Origin: Apiotrichum sp. Y4204
Taxonomy: Eukaryota; Basidiomycota; Tremellomycetes; Trichosporonales; Trichosporonaceae
NCBI GenBank assembly: GCA_025531455.1
Contig: JAMYHL010000005.1
Location: 1,116,001-1,180,000 of the forward strand
Direction: 5' to 3'
DNA length: 64,000 nucleotides
Shown here: positions 54,745 through 64,000 of the stretch, in pieces
How positions within the stretch are numbered: the stretch's first letter is position 1
Layout: every line of letters begins with the position of its first letter
Program-made: the position numbers and the translations under genes
Notes under the pieces: generated by a model
What the model saw: only the letters and a program-made list of their open reading frames with translations
What the model was told of the DNA's origin: nothing
Databases searched by the model: none

Positions 54745-57700
54745 CGTATGTGGCGGGGAGTTGGTGTGGTTGTTACGGGGGTTGTTTCGGTACTAAATAG
54801 GGGACGTTGATGAGTCAAGATACCATTTACGGTGTGCTATGTCTGGGATGAGGGCCAGACAACAAGAAACGAGTTGTCGGAAGTGGAGATGAAGGTCAAA
54901 CACGAGATGGGGAACCGAGTTCCCCCGCACTAGAGTTCTTATATATGAAGCATCCCACACGAAAGGTTGCTCCGACGAACCCCGTTGCCTGTCATGGCGC
55001 CCGCTCACCGCCAGGTCCAGCGATGGAGGAGGAGTTAATCCAGAAATTCTGCCGGCCCTGCCCGCCGCCGTTCGCGCCAGCCTCGGCGGACAGTGGCAGC
55101 CCCTCAGGCGCCTGACGCGCGTCAGGTGCCCGCTGTTGCTCATCCACATGTCCCGCCTACAGTGCTGGGCCAGGCGAAAATGCCAAGAGATGACGCCAAG
55201 ATGACACAACGCCAACGATTCAACATCGCAACGTACCAGAGCCCCAGGGCTTGTACCTGGCACCAACGTGGGTGGGTCCTCTGCCTTGCAACGGCTGCCG
55301 ATAACGAATGTGGTATCATCAGGCCGTACTGGGTCTCGTGGGGCTTGGCGTGTCTTGGCATCATACAGGGAGGTCAGTGCCCCTAATCTCGGAGCCTGTC
55401 CCTGACTGCACAACTATCGGGCGACGTCCGAGGCGCGCCGCCCGAGGCTCCGAGGCCGAGGCCGGCTTCTACTGGGGTGGCGGGCAAAAGTAGAAAAAAA
55501 AAAAAACAGCAAACGTGGATTTGGTAGTTAGCTGGCGGTTGGCCTGTCAGTAGGGCGGAAACAGACCAGGCAGGAGACCCAAGGTTTTTCGACAACAGAG
55601 ATGAATGACGTCAATCCGCTGTCCTGGGCTGTTGCTCCACGAAGTGAAAAAAGTGTCTGCAACGTGATCATCGTCGCTACATTCTGATTTGTGGCACTTC
55701 CGTTGTACAGGAGTCGGCGACGATGTGCGATACGCATATGTTAGATGGTGTCGGAGATGTTCTAGGAATGAAACGGCTTCACGTCGGAAAATACAAGGCA
55801 GTAGTCGTGGAACTTGGAAAGTGGAACGGGAAAATCCACATTCTGCTAAAGCTGCCAAGTCCCAGGAAAAAGATGCCAAGAATTTTAACGACTCGGCAGG
55901 CACGCCACCGGCGCCAGTCCGCCGCCGGTCCGCGCCCCCCCGGGAGATGCCGAACGGCACGCCGCCTGAGCCCTTCGGACCATGCCTGATGCGCCGCATG
56001 GGCTGGCGAATGGTCCGCGAGCGATCAATCACGCTATCCGCGCCGCCGCCGCCCTCTCACACGTTCTTATCGCGCAAAGCGGAGGCTTATCGCCGCCGTA
56101 TTCCATATCGGCGCCGACGTAGCCGATTTAACCGGCGCCGTCCGCAGCAGTGTGGACGCGACGCCGTCAGCGGGCGGCGTTACCTCCGATGGGGGGTTCA
56201 CGATCAGCCCCGGTGGAGGTCATCAGGAATTACGACATGGCAACGAGGGGTCTGGTTTTGCTGCGCGACAGGGTCCATCTTAGACACGCCGACCGAGGCT
56301 TACGGACCGGGCAAAGATCGTGAGCCCAGCCTTCTGCACGGGCTTCGGCGCTACCCCTGTGTATGTCAAGGACGTTGGCATCGGGTACGCTGGCGTCGGG
56401 TATGTCGGTGCTGAAGGACATGGTGATCGCAGCGACGACCTCCGAAAGAATCGGACCTCCGTCACTATTGGTATTCTGATCCGATCAGGGAGATCCGTGA
56501 GACGGGGTTAGTGCTAGATAATGACGGGGCCCGGACCCAGCGACGACACGCGTCTCAGCGAACACAAGACCCGGGGCCGCGATCGCCGCCATTTGCTGGG
56601 ACCTGACAGACCGTGAAGCTCGAGCCTCAGGCTTGGCAGGCGGCGGTACACATCATGCAACAATGCACTGATCGCTTCGCCTTCCACGCGACCACGGGAT
56701 CGTCAGAAGGTACGGGATGCCGCGGTCGGTTGTCGTGGCTTGGCATCTGATCCCTTGGCGCTAATCTGGATCAGCTGCTAGTGTGCCCCCTCTGGCCGCA
56801 GGCTCGATGCCGCCTGCTTGCCACTGTTTACCCCGGCCATAGCCGCATACGAAAGTGTGGGGAAGCTGGGCAGCGGAATGCCAGACACAGAACATTTGTG
56901 GGGCCACCGGGCCACTGTTTGGGGTAAAGGCTTGCGCCAAGGATTCTGGAACTGCGAGACAAACGAAACGTGCAGCGGCTAGCTGTGAAGGCACGCGAGG
57001 CTGGGCCCTCAGCCGGCTCTGCGCTAGCTCGCTTGGCAGGATATTGATACATCTGCAGTCTGGGCGGCGTCATCAGTACTTTATCCGGTCATCGGCAGAA
57101 ATCAGTCGCGAGATCAGTGATCTACAGTGGGAACAGGTGGGCAGGCGACCTTGTGGCCCCACCCCCGTGTCTGAATCAATATCCGGGCGCGCGCAACTCG
57201 GACCTTGGAACATGGACGTCGACGCTCGTTTGTTGCTCACGTTCTCCAGAAAATCAGCCAACAGGGCCGCACATGCACGGCCATGCCATCTCGTCAGCTT
57301 GGCGGTGACACATGTTCCGGGGACCCGCGTGTCCATGTCACCTTGAAACTTCACCTTCGCGTTTGCCAAGTCTGGGCACGCGTCAATGACCAACAGGTCA
57401 ATTGCGCAAGAAAACGATCTCCAGAGCCTCTATTTAACGGGCGATGATGAAATCGCCCGTGATCCAACCTACCCCGAGTGTGCGTCCCGTGCGACAACGG
57501 TTGGCGACGGAGGTGGAAGTAGGGGGCTGGCAAGTGCTTTACTCCCCGCGACTCATGTTGACTAGCTAACTCCTGCTGGACGCTGACTTAGGGGGACCAA
57601 TCCCTCGCGAGAGAATGTGGTTGTGGCTGGGTCGGGTGCGAGCGATGCCAGGCCAACGTGTGTCGCGCTTGAGGTTGCGATTATCGATGCGGACGATCGG

Positions 57701-58741
57701 TAGGAGTGGAGGCTCTATTGACATTGATCGAAGCTCGTTCCCTCTTCTCGACAGTCATTCCATCTCCCCACGTTCAGAACGGCAGTAACGCCCTCGAGAG
57801 TGTTCCGCGGCAAGGTGTCAATGATGCCGAGAACGCTGGTGATATCCGCTGAGACCATTCAGTCCCCGCTTTCGATGACAAACGTTTTTTCTGTATAGGG
57901 GCTTGAGTTCTGGCGCCTCGGTAGTCGGGCCAGCGCGCTTCGTCCGGCCGATCGTACACAATGCGAACCAGCTTCTCTGTTCATTAAGGCAATCAACACG
58001 ATTCACTTGCTGTAGTGGAAGAGCCGCGGCTGCCAGGTGGGCTGAGCGGGAGGGTGTGACAGAATTTGTGGCCGACAACAGTGATGCAAGACGTGAAGTG
58101 TGGACCGACAGTGAGCGATTGTGCTTGCAATCATGTGTGTGCTTGCCGTACCCCGCCGCAAGGGGCTTTCGATGCGTGCCCAGCTTGATGATCGTCTCCG
58201 CGATGCGCGACGCTCAGACTCCCATGCGCCGTACGCTCATTCATGAAAGTTGTGTACCAGTACAAGTGCCACACACAGACCTGGAACACCGATCGGCAAA
58301 CTGGATAAGCTACAACATGCTTAATCGCACTTGGCTTCACACCATCCTCACTCGGTACTGCACACGTTGGTGCGAAACCAACAAGATGACTGGCCAGGCG
58401 TCTGAACTCCCCTGGTCCGGAATATGCTCTGGACTCAGCTGGCTCGGCGTTCCCACAGCTCAGGATACGTCGCCCGGGTCTAAGGACACGTTCTATCCAC
58501 AATGGATTACTCTGACTCGGCAACCCTTGTCCTTAGCGGGGTACCGACGACCATCGATTCCATTGCTCATCGCCAGGACTCATCCCACATCTCAGGTAAT
58601 CCCCATGGCCCCCTCCAACCCGGTTTTGAGTCGTTTCCCACCGCCTCCGCCCAAGTCCGCGTCCCTCTTTTCATCCCACACCCTCCTCACGACGCTACAT
58701 CGCCCGTTTCTTCAATACACGCCCTTTCTTCCAACATCGCC
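54745..58741. other. 4-kb intergenic region upstream of ENA1
   Basis: The part next to 54744 is the ENA1 promoter. The remainder to the tRNA-Asp shows no convincing gene. GC-rich frames of 206 codons (54793-55413 minus), 241 codons (55689-56414 plus) and 281 codons (57903-58748 plus) have no recognisable domain. An A13 run lies near 55494-55506. Confidence 0.5.
54938..54946 (-). promoter_or_regulatory. TATA box of ENA1
   Basis: Minus-strand CATATATAAG lies about 195 nt before the ENA1 ATG; TATATAA is a good match to the TATA consensus. Confidence 0.55.
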
Positions 58742-58820
58742 TTCCTGATCGTATAACGGCTAGTATGCTCGCTTGTCACTGAGATCGCGGGAGATCGGAG
58801 TTCGATTCTCCGTCAGGAAG
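58742..58820 (+). tRNA. tRNA-Asp (GTC) with a 7-nt intron
   Basis: Acceptor arm TTCCTGA pairs with TCAGGAA, discriminator G. The T arm is CGGAG-TTCGATT-CTCCG. The anticodon stem CTCGC pairs with GCGGG around loop TTGTCA..C, giving anticodon GTC at 58815-66 upstream, that is 58775-58777. Seven extra bases (CTGAGAT, 58779-58785) fall at the normal intron position after base 37. A pol III terminator TTTTT is at 58846-58850. Without the insert the molecule folds as an ordinary tRNA-Asp. Confidence 0.88.
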
Positions 58821-61381
58821 AACGCTTAGAGAAGCTACGAGATCCTTTTTCGACCCGGGACGCCGCCTCGGAGCGGGGGAGGGGCTGAGAGGCTGAGAGG
58901 CGCTGCGGAGTGGCCCGAGTGGGTCGGCGGAGTGGCGGTATGGCAGGGATGTGCTCGGGGATGGACGAAGACCACCATCGTCCGGGATCCGTCGCCGGGT
59001 GCCGATGCCGGAGGGGTGATCCCGCGCAGTGTTGACGCTTGCTCGTCCGTTCCCCTGCATCCAGACCTGAGGAACTGACGTCAAGCGTGTAAGCGAAGTC
59101 GGAGGTCAGGTATACACGGCCAAAAATCATGGGTTGGAGCCTTAAGGGAAATTAGAAGTGTGATCCTGGTAGGGAAAGCAGCTTCCTGGGCTCCATTCCG
59201 GCCAGACACCATGGACATTGAAGACGTCAAAAAAGAATGAAGCCGAGCCGTCACCGGCATGCTCATGTACGTCGGAGCGGTAGCGTGCCATGAAGCAGCA
59301 CAAGCGGGTTCTGATGGGGCCGTGGCCGAGCCTCTATACTTGAACAGCCAGGAGGATCCGTCTTCAGTTCTACGCGGACACCTCTCACCTCAGCAGAACA
59401 GTTATCGACGAACGGAACCTGGTTTGGACACGCACGATGAACAATACCTTCAGCCTGAACCGCCATGCCACGTCAAGTGACGGCGACGCAAGATCCGGAG
59501 TGTGGCGCGCGAGTGGCACTTCACTGTTCTTGGCTGCGACAGTGGCGGCGGCGTGTCGCAGCTGGCGTCCGCATGGGAAGATTATATGTAAGTCTCATGT
59601 GGGAATGGGCCGGGGGGAGGAATACTACTAATACTGCCGAGGGTTTACCGTCCAGAATCTCAGATGGCAGCGGCGTTTCACCAACCCTTCTTGATGACCC
59701 GATACCACGCATGGCCCTTCGGTACGTACCGATGTGTTCTCGCAACCAGGTAGACTGTGACCTTGCGTTTCGACGTCAAAGTCACAACCGTAATGCACGT
59801 AAACACGGCTAGTCCACGGTCGGCCTAACCCTTATGAACAATTGAGTTTGGGAAACTTGAATTCGCGATAAGTAACAACGAGGCCATTGCACCGTCCACA
59901 ATATCTGGTGCCTCGCGAGGCGGAACGGAGCCGAGAGCGGAGATCAGATCTGCTGTAAAGATCCGACAGGCGAGCACGGCAGTCACCCACGCCGATTTCG
60001 CACCACCACCGCGCGAAGTTCCGAACGGAGTCGATGGTAGGGGCGGTGAGTGGCGGTGAGAGGACTCGTGGCGGGTTCCTGCTGCGTCCCAACAAGTAGA
60101 TGGGCGTAGAGCAAGCCCTCGAAACCATATACTCTTTTCCTCCTCATCTCCTCATCTTAGCAGTCGATATGTCTCCATAGACCAAGATCGCGGCCAATCT
60201 CGCCGACTATTCGGTGCCTCAAACATCGCATCTAATTCCAGTTCGTACGAGTCCGTGCGTCAGAATCCCGCAAACACGAACTTGTGAAGGTCAACAGCCG
60301 ACGCTGCCCACTAAGAAGTCGCCGCTCAACCATGCAAGCCAGTGCACCGCCAACTGCGTCACGAGATCCTGAAACGAGGGTTTGCAGCTTAGCAGCTCCG
60401 CCTGAGATCGGAAAGGTCCCTCGAGATCGAGTGCAGCAACAGTATCTCCCAGGAACTGCTCCGCGCTCCGACCCCGCCGTGTTAATGAGTGTCAGTTCTC
60501 GTGACGAGAAATCACGGGCCTGCGTATGCTGCCCGTCATGCAACGGCATACCGGTGCTGAAATCGGCTCGGAATCTCCGGCCGCGAGCTTTGCCGGCTGT
60601 GAACAAGAAGCAAGAAGGACGTCAGGTCATGTTCACGCAACATTTCTTGGCCGCCCATGGAGCTTGAAGCTTGGGGAGTTTTCGGTTTGCCGTTCCGCGA
60701 TCCGTCTTGGTAGCTTGGTGGCGGTGGGTGAACATGAAAATGAGGAGTAACGAGTACAGGGGGGTTGCCGGCTGGATTCTGATAGTGTCGTCACAGGCAC
60801 GGCCCATTTTTCCTGTTTGGGACAACTCGCTACCATGGAGGCAGTGGATTTAGTGCCCTTTTGTCTGCTGCTGGAACCATGCTAAAACGATCGATATTCC
60901 CAGAGTCATCTCGGAGCCGGCAGCAGGAGCCGCAGGCACACATCCCTCCGGCGCCGAGATACGATTATGAGAGTATGAACATGTTATGTGTGTGGAGTGA
61001 AGCGAGAATGGCAGCGGCCAAGAGGGTCCTTGTTGTTGTTGTATTGTAGCCGCGCCGAGAGATCCGAGGTCGGGTGGGTTTCGCTGCTTCGCTGTCGTGG
61101 GCTTTCCCTGTTCTGTTCATTCGGCAGGTCGGCGGCGATCCTGAGCGCCCCGAGCGGGCCAGAGCTGAGCCGAGCGCAGAGCTAGAGAGCTGTTCGTCGC
61201 ATGATCACCTGCGCAAAAGTCGCCAGTCACAAGTCACAAGTCACAAACTACAGTACTCACAGGCCACAGGACGGGAGGAAGGAAAGAGCCCACTTCTCGA
61301 GACTGTCATTCCGCTCTGGTATTTAAGTAAGCGGCAAAGAAGACCTACCCCCTCGCCTCGACTCGAACAACACTTATCACG
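58821..61381 (+). other. 2.5-kb intergenic region before the GMC oxidoreductase
   Basis: It begins with the tRNA-Asp terminator and ends with the oxidoreductase promoter. Direct GTCACAAGTCACAA duplication occurs near 61228-61245. No gene or further RNA is supported. Confidence 0.5.
61319..61326 (+). promoter_or_regulatory. TATA-like element of the GMC oxidoreductase gene
   Basis: GGTATTTAAG about 60 nt before the ATG at 61382, a plausible core-promoter position. Confidence 0.45.
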
Positions 61382-63220
61382 ATGCGGCTCCTCTCTCTCC
61401 TCCTGTCCCTGCCGCTCGTCGCCTCTGGCATCGTCTACGACCGGTCGGCGATCAACAATCACGAGTTCGACTACATCATCGTCGGCGGCGGCCTGGCGGG
61501 TATGGCCGTTGCCGGCCGGCTGTCCGAGGACGCCGGCGTGAGCGTGCTCGTAATCGAAGCCGGCGGCGATTCGCGGAACGACCCCGTGGTCTCGAACGCC
61601 TACGCGTACGGACAGGCTTTCAACCGCCCAGACCTGCTGTGGCAGTGGCCAACAGTCGACGGCAAGGGGCTCATGGGGGGACGCACACTCGGCGGCTCGA
61701 CGGCAATCAACGGCATGACATACACCCGCGGGCAGCGGGTACAGTACGATCTGCTCGCCGAGCTCCTCGGCGGAAACAGCTACGGGCGCTGGAACTGGGA
61801 TGGCATGTTTGCGGCGATGAAGAAGGCCGAGAGCTTTTCGCCCCCAAATGACGAGCAGCGGCAGCGCGGGGCAGGCTCCAACCCCGACAACACGGAAGCT
61901 ACGGCCCCGTGCAGGTCACCTTTCCGAACAAGATGTACGGCGAGCAAACCAACGCGTTCCGGACCGTGTGCAACACCAACTTTTCCATCCCCATCTCAGA
62001 GGACGCGCACGGCGGCGACGCCGCCGTCGTCTCCGTCTATCCTAACGTGAGTGTACCCTATTTCTCATCCCTATCTTCGGACGGGTCTGACGCTCCAGAC
62101 AATCAACTGGCGGCAGGGTGACCGCCGCTCGTCCTCTGTCGAGGCATACTTTACGCCGGTCGAGTGGCAGCGCGACAATCTGCAGGTGATGCTGTGGAGC
62201 CGCGCAACCAAGATTCTCACCGCGGGGAAGAACGACGCTGTATGGGCGTACGGCGTCGAGTTTGCCGGGGACGACTCGGCCCGGTTCACGGCTTATGCGC
62301 GACGCGAGGTGATTGTCGCCGCCGGCGCGGTCATGACCCCGACACTCCTCCAGCTCTCGGGTATTGGTCCCCGCAGCGTGCTCGAGGGCGCGGGCGTCGA
62401 TGTCGTCGTCGACCTTCCCGGCGTCGGCAAGAACCTCCAGGAACAGACAATGAGCACCATTGGATGGGACAAGAACGCCGACGAGAACATCAGCTCGCTC
62501 TCGGGGTCCATCGCGTATCCTGATGCCAGGGCGCTGTTTGCCGACAAGGCCGGCGAGCTCGGCTCCCGCATCATGGACAGCATTAGTCGGTATGCGGCCG
62601 AAGCCGCCGCCGCCGGCGCGCTGGTCAGCGCTGCCGCTGGCGAAGCACTGTTCGGCGCACAGGCAGACCACATGGTAAACAAGGGCGTGGGGCTGCTCGA
62701 GCTCTTCTTCGACAATGGCTGGCCGAACGGCGGATACGGCATCAACGCGTGGAACCTCCTCCCGTTCTCGCGGGGGAGCGTCAACATTGCGAGCAGCGAC
62801 CCGTTCGCTCTCCCGCGCCTCGAGCCGAGGTATTTCGCCGCGGATGTCGATACCACTATCCAGGTGCAGGGCGCGCGCATGGCGCGGCAGATCTTCAAGA
62901 GCGCGCCCCTCCGCGGCATGGTCAGCGACGAGAACCAGCCTGCTGGCGAGGTGCCCGATTCGGAGATCGGCGGATCGGACAGCGACTGGGAGAACTGGAT
63001 CAAGGGCAAGTTCGACTCGGTCAACCACCCCGTCGGCACGTGTTCCATGATGCTAGAGGAGTATGGCGGTGTCGTGGACGGCAACCTCCGCGTCTACCAC
63101 ACCCAGAACGTCCGCGTCGTGGACGCGTCCGTCCTCCCCATGCAGATGAGCGCCCACCTCGCCGCCACTCTCTACGGCGTCGCTGAGAACGCTGCAGACA
63201 TTATCAAGGCTCGCCAGTGA
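61382..63220 (+). pseudogene. Secreted GMC-family FAD oxidoreductase with an apparent 1-nt frameshift
   Basis: Two exons (61382-62046, 62099-63220). Their total, 1,787 nt, is one short of a whole number of codons. The reading frame must change at about 61886-61894: upstream the frame reads to PDN, downstream it resumes as HGSYGPVQVTFPNKMYG, so one base seems to be missing. With the shift allowed the product is about 595 aa, normal for the family. It starts with a signal peptide (MRLLSLLLSLPLVASG), then the FAD fold DYIIVGGGLAGMAVAGRL and GGRTLGGSTAINGMTY. The C-terminal half has SGIGPRSVLEGAG, NHPVGTCSM and the catalytic-His segment MSAHLAATLYGVAENAA. Such enzymes oxidise alcohols or sugars (aryl-alcohol, glucose or choline oxidase relatives). 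It is either a real young pseudogene or a sequence error; both ends are well preserved, which favours error or very recent loss. Confidence 0.75.
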
Positions 63221-63371
63221 AATCCGGACAGTTGACGAGTGATTCAGGACATTAAGAGTTAGTAGTTTTAGTATCAGTTGGCGGACAATCCACACCTCCA
63301 TGTATCAATAGCCAGACAAATAATGATGAATATCACGTCGCCCAGCATCTAATGCAGTATCCATACACACA
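63221..63371. other. Short convergent gap between the GMC gene and RPN10
   Basis: About 150 bp holding both 3' ends; nothing else is seen. Confidence 0.5.
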
Positions 63372-63984
63372 TCACTTCTTCTCGTCCTTCTCGTCCTTGC
63401 TGTTGTCCTCGAGGCTCATCGCAATGGCGCGGGCAATGGCCGCCTCCTCGTCCTCCTCGTCCTCCTCCTCGCCCATGTGCACGTCTTCGTCGGGGTTCTC
63501 CCCCCGCGAGAGCGCCATGGCACGCGCAAGCATCGCCTCCTCGTCATCGTCCATAAAGTCGTCGTCGTCGCCTGGCGCCTCAAATGTCGGGTTGTTGGCG
63601 TTGCTCAGCGGTGCGGTGATGGCCTCTGGCAGACCAGACTGTTTTCCTGCCTCGGGGTTGGCTGGCGCGGGAACGTCCTTGGCGACATCGCCAACCTCCA
63701 CTGCCGTACCAGTTGAGCTTTCGCCTGCAGGGGCGGAAGTAGACGCAGCAGCAGGGGTGGCCTCGGTGGCGGTTGTGCCACGCTCCCGTGCCTCGCGCTC
63801 CTGCGCCTCCTGAAGCGACATGCGCAACGCCATAGCCAGCTCCGGGTCCGAGGTCTCAAAATCGTCCATGCCACCCATCTCACCACCGCCACTCGCGCCG
63901 GGCTGCTCGGGGTCGAATAGAATCGGCGACTGCTGAATAATGTCCGAAAGCAGGTGCGGCCCTGGTGCGACGGACACGAGGTGG
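63372..63984 (-). CDS. RPN10: 26S proteasome ubiquitin receptor Rpn10, C-terminal part (partial)
   Basis: The last exon on the minus strand encodes 203 aa and ends at the stop at 63372. Bases 63985-64000 look like the end of an intron (CTCACTCGCAG), so the VWA domain lies outside the window. The exon opens with HLVSVAPGPHLLSD, the conserved end of the Rpn10 VWA domain, then a Gly-rich linker. Three UIM-like motifs follow: DPELAMALRMSLQEA, DEEAMLARAMALSRGE and DEEAAIARAIAMSLEDN, each with the acidic-x-Ala-x-x-x-Ser pattern. The tail is Lys/Glu/Asp-rich. Rpn10 binds ubiquitin chains at the proteasome base-lid interface. Confidence 0.9.
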
Positions 63985-64000
63985 CTGCGAGTGAGCTATA

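Noticed and set aside
54793..55413. 206-codon minus-strand frame upstream of ENA1
   Set aside because: It covers the ENA1 TATA region and has no protein features.
55689..56414. 241-codon Arg-rich plus-strand frame
   Set aside because: Composition follows local GC content; no start context, domain or splice partners.
57903..58748. 281-codon plus-strand frame ending at tRNA-Asp
   Set aside because: No ATG near its start, no domain, and it overlaps the tRNA by a few bases. Likely a chance open frame in GC-rich DNA.

Overview
The window looks like nuclear DNA of a basidiomycete yeast, most likely a GC-rich tremellomycete (Trichosporonales or Cryptococcus relatives). The evidence is dense GT-AG introns, many only 33-60 nt with GTGAGT donors; the protein set (ENA-type Na+ P-ATPase, two MFS sugar-type transporters, two Zn2Cys6 regulators, cohesin Smc1, Rpn10); and two nuclear tRNA genes with introns just 3' of the anticodon. 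Gene models were built by hand: exon phases were joined so that each model stays open and conserved motifs read through.

Layout. 0-14 kb, plus strand: mitochondrial D-lactate dehydrogenase, an Ark/Prk/AAK1-type endocytic kinase with a very long tail, and a Zn2Cys6 regulator with a long ATG-free leader. 14-21 kb, minus strand: hexokinase and the 15-exon SMC1. 22-28 kb: a 14-exon Zn2Cys6 regulator (plus) and an unassigned Ser/Pro-rich protein (minus). 30.7-32.8 kb: an intronless 697-aa protein with five tandem Cys modules and four copies of a DPIVRQF-type motif, flanked by about 2.8 and 5.5 kb with no convincing gene. 38-44.6 kb: hexose transporter, NAT9-like acetyltransferase and quinate-permease-like transporter. 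46-50 kb: UBA protein, amidase (minus), intron-containing tRNA-Tyr, mitochondrial bL35. 51-55 kb: ENA ATPase (minus). 58.7 kb: tRNA-Asp with a 7-nt intron. 61-63 kb: secreted GMC oxidoreductase with an apparent one-base frameshift. Right edge: 3' part of RPN10 (minus).

How they fit together. Several genes concern carbon and energy use: sugar uptake, hexokinase, lactate oxidation, a second MFS permease and a GMC oxidase. Fungal genes are not in operons, so these are neighbours rather than a proven cluster. The rest is housekeeping (cohesin, proteasome, mitoribosome, endocytosis, Na+ export). The least explained gene is the five-module Cys protein. About 40% of the window is intergenic; most long reading frames there, and a 1,020-codon frame opposite ENA, look like GC or codon-bias shadows.
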